A stretch of DNA of 64,000 nucleotides from Flectobacillus major DSM 103 (lineage in GTDB: Bacteria > Bacteroidota > Bacteroidia > Cytophagales > Spirosomataceae): NCBI RefSeq assembly GCF_000427405.1, contig NZ_ATXY01000003.1:59620-123619 (forward strand), given 5' to 3'. Positions 50,411-59,625 of the stretch are shown one piece after another. A program made the position numbers and the translations under genes. The number at the start of each line of letters is the position of its first letter. Position 1 is the stretch's first letter. The notes beneath the pieces were generated by a model. The model did not search any database. It was not told the origin of the DNA and saw only the letters and a program-made list of their open reading frames with translations.

Positions 50411-51808
50411 ATGAAAAAATTAATTGCTTGCCTGGTGTTGATTGGGCTAAGTTTTCATTGGTCGTATGCCCAAAAGCAATATGACAATAATTGGAGTTCA
50501 ATCGACAGCCGTCCTGTACCAGCTTGGTTTGAAGATGCCAAATTTGGTATTTTTATTCACTGGGGTGTTTATTCTGTACCTGCGTATAGCCCTACAGTTA
50601 GAGACAATGTTGGTATTTATGATAGATACGCCGAACATTATTGGAGACGCTGGAAAGAACCCAATAGTACTCAGCATTATTTTACAGACTTTCATAACAA
50701 AAATTTTGGTCCTAATTTCCAGTATCAAGATTTTGCCAATCATTTCAAAGCAGAATTATTTCAACCCGACGAATGGGCTAACTTATTCAAAGAATCAGGA
50801 GCAAAATATGTGGTTTTAACCTCAAAACACCACGAAGGCTTTACGCTATGGCCTTCCAAACATTCGTGGAACTGGAATGCCGTAGACCTTGGGCCTCATC
50901 GCGATTTGTTAGGCGATTTGACCCAAGCAGTACGTGAAAAAAATATTAAAATGGGTTATTACTATTCGCTGTTAGAGTGGTATCATCCTTTGTACAAACA
51001 AGCTACTATTGGCCAGTATATCGACGAACACATGTTTCCGCAAATGAAAGATTTGGTAAATACCTACAAGCCAGATATTTTCTGGACAGATGGCGAATGG
51101 GATTACCCCTCTGAAACCTTGCGAAGCACACAATTTTTGTCGTGGCTCTATAACGAATCGCCCGTAAAAGAAACCGTTGTAGTAAACGACCGCTGGGGCA
51201 AAGAAACCAGAAGCAAACACGGAGGCTTTTATACAACCGAATACGACCTTATTCATGAGGGCGACTCACAAGGCGTAAAATTTGAACGCCCGTGGGAAGA
51301 ATGCCGAGGTATAGCAGGCTCTTTTGGTTATAACCGCAACGAAATACTAAGCGATTATTCGAGTTCGGAAGAGCTAGTACACATACTTATCAATAAAGTA
51401 GCTCGTGGGGGCAATTTGCTATTAAATATAGGCCCTACTGCCGACGGCCGTATTCCTGTCATTATGCAACAACGCCTTACTGACATAGGCAAATGGCTGA
51501 AAGTCAACTCAGCAAGTATTTATGATACCCGCAAGTGGGATCAAGCTCCAGCCGTTACCAAAGATACCAAAGTATATTTTACCCAAAAAGGTAAAGACCT
51601 CTATGTAATTTGTACCGCTTTTCCAGACAAAGATTTTAGTGTCGAAAAAATAGCGAAGCCTAGCAATATCAGTTTATTAGGGTTAAAGAACAGTACAATC
51701 AAAACAATTTATAAAAATGGCAAATTGACAATTTCGCCGCCAGCCATAAGCCCAGCCAATAGCCCATGCGACTACGCTTGGGTATTTAAGCTAACAAATG
51801 CTTTATAA
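50411..51808 (+). CDS. Secreted alpha-L-fucosidase (GH29)
   Basis: 465 residues, signal peptide (MKKLIACLVLIGLSFHWSYA). The GH29 core starts VPAWFEDAKFGIFIHWGVYS, with KYVVLTSKHHEGFTLWPSKH and the nucleophile Asp227 in PDIFWTDGEWDYPSE; EECRGIAGSFGYNRNE and LLINIGPTADGRIP-like NLLLNIGPTADGRIPVIMQQ follow. A small C-terminal beta domain (about 375-465) completes it. The enzyme removes alpha-linked fucose from glycans in the periplasm or outside by a retaining mechanism. It precedes an orphan hybrid two-component regulator, which may control it. Confidence 0.93.
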   Translation: MKKLIACLVLIGLSFHWSYAQKQYDNNWSSIDSRPVPAWFEDAKFGIFIHWGVYSVPAYSPTVRDNVGIYDRYAEHYWRRWKEPNSTQHYFTDFHNKNFGPNFQYQDFANHFKAELFQPDEWANLFKESGAKYVVLTSKHHEGFTLWPSKHSWNWNAVDLGPHRDLLGDLTQAVREKNIKMGYYYSLLEWYHPLYKQATIGQYIDEHMFPQMKDLVNTYKPDIFWTDGEWDYPSETLRSTQFLSWLYNESPVKETVVVNDRWGKETRSKHGGFYTTEYDLIHEGDSQGVKFERPWEECRGIAGSFGYNRNEILSDYSSSEELVHILINKVARGGNLLLNIGPTADGRIPVIMQQRLTDIGKWLKVNSASIYDTRKWDQAPAVTKDTKVYFTQKGKDLYVICTAFPDKDFSVEKIAKPSNISLLGLKNSTIKTIYKNGKLTISPPAISPANSPCDYAWVFKLTNAL

Positions 51809-52201
51809 AAATTACCCCCTCAATAAAAGTTTTATTGCCCAAAATACTTCCACACTCAAAACCCTACTTATATCATTTATTGAAGAATACCATCTTAGTA
51901 AATGTGTAAGTGGGGTTTATTTTACTTTTATAGTATTCCTACTTTTACAGGTTTTAAACCAAACGCTTAGTTTTGATTCTATATTAAAAGGCCGCAACCC
52001 CTATCTGCAAATTCTACAAAACCTAGACTATGCCTTATCATTACTATTATCGAAATTCTTTGTACTTTCCTTTTCTATTACTAAAATTAGCTGATTCTGT
52101 TCAATCGTTAGGCATAATATCTCAATATGGGCTGCCAAAGATATGGGGTATTTCTTCGTTTAAGTTTTCAAAGTATATTTACGCCTTAAAAACAATACTC
52201 C
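51809..52201. other. Gap between fucosidase and hybrid regulator, no confident gene
   Basis: 393 bases. A plus-strand frame of 98 codons (51798-52094) overlaps the fucosidase end and encodes a hydrophobic, low-complexity sequence that I consider chance. No terminator-like hairpin is evident here, so read-through from the fucosidase gene is possible. Confidence 0.35.
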
Positions 52202-55200
52202 TTGAAACCCCTTTTTCTCATATTACTTTTGATTGGTTGTTGCCCAAGTTTATGGGGGCAATCATATAGTTTTCGGCATTATCAGGTTGAGGATAACCTG
52301 TCGTACAACTCCGTTACTTGCAGTTTACAAGACAAAAATGGTTTTCTTTGGTTTGGTACAAAAGACGGACTCAATCGCTTTGATGGTTATACGTTTAAGG
52401 TATTTCGCAAAACCGAAGATACCGCAAACTGTTTAGGCAATAACACTATTTTCTCACTGAGCCAAGGTTTAGACAATACTATTTGGGTGGGTACTCAGCA
52501 GGGCTTGTATCAGTACAATATTCTTACCGAGCGATTTAGCTTAGTAAATGGTACAAAGAATAATTTTATCAGAACAATTGTACCCGATACCCAAGGAAAC
52601 ATCTGGTTTGTCAAAGATTATTCTTTGGCTTGCTACAACCAGAAAAACCGTAAGATGCTGGTATTGCCCAAAGCTCCTGAAGATATTCATGCTACTTCGG
52701 TGGTTATCAATAATCACACTGTTTGGCTTTCAACTACCGATGGCTTCCTCTGGGAATATAATACGCTCAGCAATTTGTACCAAAAACATGATATTTTTAA
52801 AAATTCTCAACCTGCTATTTCTCATTGGATAGACAAAATTTTTGATACTGGACAAAACGCCCTATTGGTGGGTACATCAAGTCAGGGAGTGAAGCTTTTT
52901 AATACCACAACCAAAACCTATCAGGATATTTTGACCCTGAATCAGCACAAAACGGCTCTTTATGTCCGTGATTTTATGCACCGTTCTGGCGATGAATATT
53001 GGATAGCTACCGAGTCGGGGGTATATATTTACTATCTTCAATCAAAAAGATATATTCAACTTACCCACGAATACAACAATCCTTATGCCCTTTCCGACAA
53101 CGCTGTGTATTCGCTATGCAAAGACCGCGAAGGAGGAATATGGATTGGGACTTATTTTGGCGGTATCAATTATTTGCCTACTCAGCATACTACTTTCGAT
53201 AAATACTTTAATCAGGGAACACAAAATAGTATTACGGGCAATGCCGTAAGAGAAATTTGTCAAGACCATTTTGGTAATTTGTGGATAGGGACAGAAGATA
53301 ATGGGCTGAATAAACTCCATTTACAAACCAAAAAACTAACGCATTTTAAACCCGATGGCTCTGGTCATGGTATTTCGCATTCCAATATTCATGGTTTGTT
53401 GGTGGTTGGTGACCAACTTTGGGTAGGCACTTTTGAGCAGGGGCTAGCTATTATGGATATTAAAACAGGTAAAGTTATCAAGCATTTTGTGGCAGGAAAT
53501 GGCCCCAATGCACTTAAAAGTAACTTTATTGAAGGCCTTTTTAAAACCCATGACAACGCTATTTTGGTGGCTACCTCCAATGGCCTTTTTCGCTTCAATC
53601 CCAAAGAAGAAAACTTTAGCCCTTTGCCTTATGTGCAGGGGCATTTTATCGCTCTTATCGAAGACTCGGACGGCACTCTCTGGGCGGCTACAAGCCGCAA
53701 TGGGCTATTTCATATAGACCTAAAAACCCACAAAACCGAGCATTATACCAATCAAGACACCGACCTTAGTAGCCTGAGTAGCAATTCGGTTAATGGAATG
53801 TTTGTCGATAGCCAACATACACTTTGGGTTACTACCGAAAATGGCCTCAATAAATTTGACCGTAAACTTCGTCATTTTACCCGATATAGTACCAAAAATG
53901 GTTTTCCTAGCAATGTTTTTTACAAAATATTGGAAGACAACAAACAAAATTTATGGATTAGCACATCCAAAGGCTTAGTAAGCTTGAATTTACAGTCGCA
54001 CAAGATTTTTACTTTTACCAAGGCTAACGGTATTTTGAGCGACCAATTTAATTATAATTCGGCTTACAAAGACCAAGAAGGACGCATGTATTTTGGTAGT
54101 GTAAAAGGACTCATTAGCTTTATGCCCGATACTTTTACCCAAAATACGACTGCACCAGCTATTTATCTAACTGGATTTCAGGTAGATAATAAGGAGTTAC
54201 CTATTCAGCAAGAAGATTCGCCTCTCGAAAAAACCATTACTTTTACCAAGGAAATTACCCTTGCCTATAACCAATCTACCTTTAGTATCGACTTTGCGGC
54301 CTTGGGCTATACCGCTCCCGAAATGACCGAGTATATGTATATTTTGGAAGGACTCGATAAACAGTGGACATACCTCAAAACCAACCGAAAGGTATATTTT
54401 ACCAAACTTTCGGCAGGGCATTATACCTTCAAAGTACGAGCATCGAATAGTAGTGGCTTGTGGAGTCATCAAATGGCAGTACTTACTATTGAAATACAAC
54501 CTCCATTTTGGGCAAGTATTCCTGCGTATATTTTGTATAGTATTGTAGCCATTGTGCTTTTGATACTGTCTGTCCGTCAATACCATAACAAAATTGCTCA
54601 GGATAATCAGCGGAAAATAGCCTTGTTGGAAGTGGAGAAGGAAAAGGAAATTTATCAGGCCAAAATGGAGTTTTTTACCCATGTAACACACGAAATCAGA
54701 ACTCCCCTGACTTTAATTAAAGCTCCATTAGAAGATTTGCTCAAAAAAGTACAAGAAAATTCGGGTATCAAGGCCAATCTATTAACAATGGAAAGAAATA
54801 CCAATCGCTTATTGGATCTTACTAATCAGTTATTAGATTTTCGTAAAACCGAGGCTAAAGGCTTTAGCCTCAGTTTGGTTAAAGTAAATATTTCCCAATT
54901 TTTGCAAGACCGTTTCGACGAATTTTATCCTATGGCGGCTTTCAAGCAAATGCAGTTTGAAATAGAACTTCCAGCGGCTGTTCAATGGGCTTTTGTTGAT
55001 AAAGAAGCTTTTTACAAAATTATCACTAATCTATTAGACAACGCTATTAAATATGCCGAAAGCAAGGCAATTGTTCGCCTAAAAAGTAGCGATGAATCGC
55101 CAGAACACTTTGTTATTGAAGTACTTAGTAATGGCAATTTGATACCAAAAGACTTTAGGCAGCGTATTTTTGAACCTTTTTTCAGAATGCACCATGTCAG

Positions 55201-56176
55201 CAACGAACAAGGAACAGGCATTGGCCTTTCGCTGGCACGTTCACTTGCCGAGCTACACGGAGGTACATTGCAGGTAGGTATTCAGCAAAACATGAATGTA
55301 TTTTGGGTTTCGTTGCCAATACACCATGCCAACGAGTTGGGAATAGAGAAAGAAAAACACCATAGCTCAGGTACAAAAGCTCATACAAGTGAGCCTATCG
55401 ACGAACGTTCTACCATATTGGTAGTGGAAGATAACCACGAAATAGCCCATTTTATTACCGAAAAATTACAGGCAGAATACCATATTGTTCAAGCCAATAA
55501 TGGTAAAAAAGCCTTGGAAGTTTTACAAAATCAAAGTGTTCACCTTATTTTGAGTGATGTGATGATGCCTATTATGGATGGTTTTGAGTTTTGTAAAATC
55601 GTAAAAAGCAACCTCAACTACTCGCATATTCCGCTGATATTGCTAACAGCCAAAAATACCCTTCAATCTAAAATCGTGGGTTTAGAGCTAGGGGCCGATG
55701 CCTATATCGAAAAACCTTTTTCGCTCGACCACCTACTTACACAAATAGCTAATTTATTGATTAACAGAGATAAAATTAAAAACTACTTTGCTAATTCGCC
55801 CTTGGTGCATATCAAAAGTATGGCTTATAACAAATCGGATGAGCTGTTTTTAGAAAAAATCAATGAGGCTATTTTTCAGAATATCGACAATCCACTATTG
55901 GATGTCGACCTTTTGGCAGATATGATGAATATGAGTAGACCAACCCTCTACCGCAAGGTAAAGGCCATTGCCAATCTGTCACCCAACGAACTCATTGTAA
56001 TTACCCGACTCAAAAAGGCTGCCGAACTATTGGTTCAGAGTGATTTTAAAATCCAAAAAATTGCATCAATGACAGGCTTTAGTTCGCAAGCTCAGTTTGG
56101 CCGCTGCTTTCTCAAACAATTTGGGATGCGACCTTCAGAATTTGCCAAGTCAAAGCAGAATAATGCACCCTTATAA
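52202..56176 (+). CDS. Hybrid two-component system sensor/regulator (HTCS)
   Basis: 1324 residues; the start is a TTG at 52202, the only candidate after an in-frame stop at 52187, and it directly begins a signal peptide (MKPLFLILLLIGCCPSLWGQ). Order of domains: two seven-bladed propellers of the Reg_prop type (about 25-640, many D-x-x-G-x-(I/L)-W-(I/V)-G-T repeats), Y_Y_Y domain (about 680-770), one membrane helix (about 778-797), HisKA with His830 in THVTHEIRTPLTL, HATPase_c (GTGIGLSLARSLAELHGG), receiver with Asp1119 (LILSDVMMPIMDGFEF), and an AraC-type HTH (about 1220-1318, NMSRPTLYRKVKAIANLSPN). It senses a glycan fragment in the periplasm and controls glycan-use genes in cis; the adjacent fucosidase is the probable target. 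Confidence 0.95.
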   Translation: MKPLFLILLLIGCCPSLWGQSYSFRHYQVEDNLSYNSVTCSLQDKNGFLWFGTKDGLNRFDGYTFKVFRKTEDTANCLGNNTIFSLSQGLDNTIWVGTQQGLYQYNILTERFSLVNGTKNNFIRTIVPDTQGNIWFVKDYSLACYNQKNRKMLVLPKAPEDIHATSVVINNHTVWLSTTDGFLWEYNTLSNLYQKHDIFKNSQPAISHWIDKIFDTGQNALLVGTSSQGVKLFNTTTKTYQDILTLNQHKTALYVRDFMHRSGDEYWIATESGVYIYYLQSKRYIQLTHEYNNPYALSDNAVYSLCKDREGGIWIGTYFGGINYLPTQHTTFDKYFNQGTQNSITGNAVREICQDHFGNLWIGTEDNGLNKLHLQTKKLTHFKPDGSGHGISHSNIHGLLVVGDQLWVGTFEQGLAIMDIKTGKVIKHFVAGNGPNALKSNFIEGLFKTHDNAILVATSNGLFRFNPKEENFSPLPYVQGHFIALIEDSDGTLWAATSRNGLFHIDLKTHKTEHYTNQDTDLSSLSSNSVNGMFVDSQHTLWVTTENGLNKFDRKLRHFTRYSTKNGFPSNVFYKILEDNKQNLWISTSKGLVSLNLQSHKIFTFTKANGILSDQFNYNSAYKDQEGRMYFGSVKGLISFMPDTFTQNTTAPAIYLTGFQVDNKELPIQQEDSPLEKTITFTKEITLAYNQSTFSIDFAALGYTAPEMTEYMYILEGLDKQWTYLKTNRKVYFTKLSAGHYTFKVRASNSSGLWSHQMAVLTIEIQPPFWASIPAYILYSIVAIVLLILSVRQYHNKIAQDNQRKIALLEVEKEKEIYQAKMEFFTHVTHEIRTPLTLIKAPLEDLLKKVQENSGIKANLLTMERNTNRLLDLTNQLLDFRKTEAKGFSLSLVKVNISQFLQDRFDEFYPMAAFKQMQFEIELPAAVQWAFVDKEAFYKIITNLLDNAIKYAESKAIVRLKSSDESPEHFVIEVLSNGNLIPKDFRQRIFEPFFRMHHVSNEQGTGIGLSLARSLAELHGGTLQVGIQQNMNVFWVSLPIHHANELGIEKEKHHSSGTKAHTSEPIDERSTILVVEDNHEIAHFITEKLQAEYHIVQANNGKKALEVLQNQSVHLILSDVMMPIMDGFEFCKIVKSNLNYSHIPLILLTAKNTLQSKIVGLELGADAYIEKPFSLDHLLTQIANLLINRDKIKNYFANSPLVHIKSMAYNKSDELFLEKINEAIFQNIDNPLLDVDLLADMMNMSRPTLYRKVKAIANLSPNELIVITRLKKAAELLVQSDFKIQKIASMTGFSSQAQFGRCFLKQFGMRPSEFAKSKQNNAPL

Positions 56177-56198
56177 GTGATGTGTTTTAAGCAAAAAA

Positions 56199-56236
56199 TC
56201 CTCTTAATCGGCGAATAAGTTTGTCAATTAAGAGGA
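56199..56236. terminator. Terminator after the HTCS gene
   Basis: 17-base arms (56199-56215 and 56220-56236) with one mismatch and two G-U wobbles, loop TAAG, 22 bases after the stop. Outer arms CCTCTTAAT/ATTAAGAGG; the inner stem GGCGAA resembles the hairpins at 5424 and 48188. Confidence 0.65.
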
Positions 56237-56394
56237 AAATATTAACACCAAACCACTAAAATAAGAATGTATACTTACTTACAACAATCAACTGGTATTC
56301 AATGTTTTAATAATCCCACAAATAATTAAGAAATTTCAGATGTCGGATAAAACACCACAAACAGTTTTTGTACAGCCACCAATACCCCATTTTT

Positions 56395-56979
56395 CTATAC
56401 GTGCTTTACACTAAGCATTTTTCGTACCCTACTCAACGATTCGGGCGTAATACCCAAATAAGAAGCAATCATGGTTTGAGGCACTCGCATGATTAGATTG
56501 GGGTATAATTTCATAAAATCCAGATAACGTGTTTCGGCAGTAGCACTCAGCAATAAATTGATGCGTTTTTGCATAAACCGAATAGAATTATGCAAAATAA
56601 GAGTTTGGAATGCACTAAAATTAGGAATAATCCTATCTGCTTTTTCGTAAAAAGATTTCCTAATATGAATAGCGTTGGTATCTTCTATGGCCTCGATATA
56701 AAAAAGAGATGGTTCTCCAAAAAAGAAACAATTTTTATCATTAACCCACCAGTTTTCGGGTGTAAACTGAATTACATGTTCCTTGCCAAAAGTATCTATC
56801 GTATAAGCTTTCAACAGCCCATCCAATACATAATAAGTACTATTATCGACAGTCCCCTGCTCTAACAATACTGTTCCTTTTTTAATCTGTTTTACAGTAA
56901 TTTCGGTACAAACCTGTTCAAATTGTTCGTCAGTTACCTCAATATGTTTTTTTAGAGCTTCCTTAAATCGTTCTTTCAT
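56395..56979 (-). CDS. Crp/Fnr-type cyclic-nucleotide-binding regulator
   Basis: 194 residues. A cNMP-binding beta roll (about 25-115: VKQIKKGTVLLEQGTVDNST, YYVLDGLLKAYTIDTFGKEH) and a C-terminal HTH (about 150-190: VPQTMIASYLGITPESLSRV). No cysteine cluster as in Fnr. Members of this short subfamily are common in Bacteroidota and often control redox or transport genes. No obvious target; the gene stands alone between the HTCS and the recombinase. Confidence 0.9.
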   Translation of the reverse strand: MKERFKEALKKHIEVTDEQFEQVCTEITVKQIKKGTVLLEQGTVDNSTYYVLDGLLKAYTIDTFGKEHVIQFTPENWWVNDKNCFFFGEPSLFYIEAIEDTNAIHIRKSFYEKADRIIPNFSAFQTLILHNSIRFMQKRINLLLSATAETRYLDFMKLYPNLIMRVPQTMIASYLGITPESLSRVRKMLSVKHV

Positions 56980-57162
56980 GGTTTAGTCGAATGTTTTATT
57001 TAGTCAAAAATAAAGAAATTCTCTTAAATCATATATATTCTATCGTTGATATAAAGTAATAGCCTACAAAACCAATTGTTGAAAAAGCCTAAAATACAGC
57101 AAAGGTTTGGTGAGTTCTTGATGATATGTTACTTTTGATAATATTTAATTATCGGAAGTAAT

Positions 57163-58125
57163 ATGGATAAGCAACATATTGTCCCTTTTTCTGCCAACCA
57201 GCTATCGACAGAACACGCTTTAATCGAAAAAGCAAAAACGTATGGCCAAAAAGGGATTGAGGGTGCTATTAATACACAACGAGCCTACCAACACGATATT
57301 CAACATTATGAAGCTTGGTGTACAAGCCATCAGGTATTGGCTTTGCCTGCTACTGTAAGTACGCTTATTTTATACGTAACGCACTTGGCCGATACTTATA
57401 AATGGGCTACCATTAATCGAAAAATTGCGGTTTTACGAAAATACCACACTTTGGCTGGCCATGACTTGCCTTCGCAAGACAGTTATTTTAAGGCTGTCAT
57501 AGAAGGCATTAAGCGAAGTATTGGGGTGCGGCAAAAACAGGCTTCGGCTTTTAAAATGCAAGTTTTCAAAAATACCATAAAAGATATAGATACAAGCCAT
57601 TATCGAGGGCTACGCAATAAGGCTTTGTTATTATTGGGTTTTGCGGGGGCTTTTCGGCGGTCGGAATTGGCTCTGCTTTCGGTCAAAGATTTGCACTTTA
57701 ATGATGCGGGTATTATTATAAATATTGCTTTTTCCAAAACCAACCAATATAACGAAGCTGAAGAAAAAGCTATTTTTTATAGCCCCGATTTTAGCCTATG
57801 TCCTGTACGAACACTCCAAAAATGGATAAGTACAGCACAATTACTTCATGAAGATGCTGTTTTTACAAGAATCCGAAAAAATCAGCAGCTAACGACAAAC
57901 CGCTTGACAGACAAATCGGTTAATGATATTTTTCAACAATATTTTGGTAAAGAATATTCTGCCCATTCGTTAAGAGCCTCATTTATTACCATTGCCAAAA
58001 TCAACGGTGCTGATGATGCCGAGATTATGCGACAAACCAAACATAAAACATCATTGATGATTCAGCGATATACACGCATCGACGATATTACGATACACAA
58101 TGCCGCTTTGAAGCTGGGTTTATAA
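57163..58125 (+). CDS. Tyrosine recombinase/integrase
   Basis: 320 residues. N-terminal SAM-like core-binding domain (about 25-115: TQRAYQHDIQHYEAWCTSHQ) and catalytic domain with the first Arg in GFAGAFRRSELALLS, HSLRASFITIAKINGA (His-x-x-Arg), KHKTSLMI (His) and the nucleophile Tyr in IQRYTRIDD. All catalytic positions are present. It could resolve replicon multimers, drive integration, or be a relic of a mobile element; no attachment site is evident. It is followed by a short GC-rich hairpin. Confidence 0.9.
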   Translation: MDKQHIVPFSANQLSTEHALIEKAKTYGQKGIEGAINTQRAYQHDIQHYEAWCTSHQVLALPATVSTLILYVTHLADTYKWATINRKIAVLRKYHTLAGHDLPSQDSYFKAVIEGIKRSIGVRQKQASAFKMQVFKNTIKDIDTSHYRGLRNKALLLLGFAGAFRRSELALLSVKDLHFNDAGIIINIAFSKTNQYNEAEEKAIFYSPDFSLCPVRTLQKWISTAQLLHEDAVFTRIRKNQQLTTNRLTDKSVNDIFQQYFGKEYSAHSLRASFITIAKINGADDAEIMRQTKHKTSLMIQRYTRIDDITIHNAALKLGL

Positions 58126-58135
58126 TCATCAAAAA

Positions 58136-58166
58136 GCCAGCAAGCAGTTGTGACGTGCTGGCTGGC
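58136..58166 (+). terminator. Hairpin after the recombinase gene
   Basis: AGCCAGCA and TGCTGGCT arms around a 13-base loop within AAAAGCCAGCAAGC and TGCTGGCTGGCTT, between convergent genes (recombinase plus, outer-membrane factor minus). Confidence 0.55.
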
Positions 58167-58195
58167 TTATAGAATATTAGAGAAGGAACAAAAAA

Positions 58196-59614
58196 TTATT
58201 TCCAACCACCACCCAATGAGCGATATAAATCTATATCGGCATCGAGGCGAGCTTTTTTGAGCGAAACCAATTCTAATTCGCTTTGCAATAAATTACCTTG
58301 GGCTATGATAACTTCTAAGTAAGTAGCCATGCCATTTTTAAATAACATATCAGACTGACTAATAGCCGATTGAAGGGTATTTACACGTGTAGACAATTGT
58401 GTATTTTGCTCTTCTATTTTTTCAATTTTCACGAGAGCGTCGGCCACTTCGGCAGTGGCTACCAACACCGACTGTCTGAAATTAATAACCGCTTTTTCTC
58501 GTTGAATCGTCGCTACATCATATTGTGTTTTGAGTCTTTTACCATTAATTAATGGCTGAGTTAGGCCACCAGCTACAGTACCAAACAAAGACGTAGGAAT
58601 ACTAAACCAATTGCTAGCTTCAAAGGCATTGACACCACCCGCAGCCGTAATAGTAAGGGAAGGATACAAACTTGCTTTGGCTATCCCAACTTTGGCATTG
58701 GCATCTTGCAAGGCCAGCTCTGCACTTTTAACATCGGGGCGATGGCTCACCAAAGCCGAAGGTACACCTACTGCCAACGAATTTTGTGATTGGATAGCTT
58801 GTAAAAGCGTTTTTCGTTCAAAAGATTTTGGAAAAGAACCTGTCAATACACTCAAGGCATTTTCCTGAATAATGATATTTTGTTCCAGTTGTGGAATCAA
58901 TTGTGCCGCTACCAACCGCTGTGCTTCGGCCTGTTGTTTGGCCAAAATGGTGACTTGTCCTGCCTCAAATTGTAATTGGATAATCGCCAGGGTTTTATCG
59001 TTTAGTACCAAATTTTTCTTGGCAATTTCGAGCTGTGCATCCAACATTAACAAGGCATAAAACCCTTTTGAAACAGCCGCAACAAGGGTTGTTTGTAGAG
59101 CCTTTTTGATTTCATCCGACTGAGCATACAGTATCAACGCACTTTTTTGTTGATTTTTGATTTTTCCCCAAATATCGGCCTCCCACGATATATTGGCAGC
59201 AGCTGTAAAATCTTCTATGTGTTTTTTACCTAGAAATTGATTCAAACTAATACCATTCAAACTATTATTGGAAGGATTGGTGGTAGTGCTATTAAGCTGA
59301 AAATTGAGGTTGGGAATATTGGCCCATTTGGCCTGCTGCAACTGTCGTTGGGCAATATCAATATTCTTTTGGGCAATTAACAAATCATTGTTGCGAACAA
59401 TAGCACTGTCTATTAATTGTTGGAGTGCTTGGGTAGTAAAAAACGATTTCCACGCAATATCAGCTACCGAAGTACTATCGGATTGAGTTGCGGCTCCTCG
59501 ATAAGCCGTTGGAATGGCATTTTGAGGAATGGCAAGGTCTTTGGACACTTGACAAGCATTAACTACCACCCATACCATAGCTAGGGCAAAATAGTGTTTT
59601 ATAGGACTTTTCAT
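58196..59614 (-). CDS. RND efflux outer-membrane factor (NodT/TolC family lipoprotein)
   Basis: 472 residues. A lipoprotein signal ends VVNAC with Cys21. Two TolC-type helical repeats follow (about 60-260 and 265-465), e.g. DIAQRQLQQAKWANIPNLNF, ADIWGKIKNQQKSALILYAQ, SHRPDVKSAELALQDANAKV, GIAKASLYPSLTITAAGGVN and QSDMLFKNGMATYLEVIIAQ. It forms the outer-membrane exit channel of the tripartite pump. It is 11 bases downstream of the RND gene and last in the operon. Confidence 0.93.
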   Translation of the reverse strand: MKSPIKHYFALAMVWVVVNACQVSKDLAIPQNAIPTAYRGAATQSDSTSVADIAWKSFFTTQALQQLIDSAIVRNNDLLIAQKNIDIAQRQLQQAKWANIPNLNFQLNSTTTNPSNNSLNGISLNQFLGKKHIEDFTAAANISWEADIWGKIKNQQKSALILYAQSDEIKKALQTTLVAAVSKGFYALLMLDAQLEIAKKNLVLNDKTLAIIQLQFEAGQVTILAKQQAEAQRLVAAQLIPQLEQNIIIQENALSVLTGSFPKSFERKTLLQAIQSQNSLAVGVPSALVSHRPDVKSAELALQDANAKVGIAKASLYPSLTITAAGGVNAFEASNWFSIPTSLFGTVAGGLTQPLINGKRLKTQYDVATIQREKAVINFRQSVLVATAEVADALVKIEKIEEQNTQLSTRVNTLQSAISQSDMLFKNGMATYLEVIIAQGNLLQSELELVSLKKARLDADIDLYRSLGGGWK

Positions 59615-59625
59615 GATTTTCTGGA

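Noticed and set aside
51798..52094. Plus-strand 98-codon hydrophobic frame after the fucosidase
   Set aside because: Overlaps the fucosidase end, composition follows AT-rich DNA, no recognisable domain.
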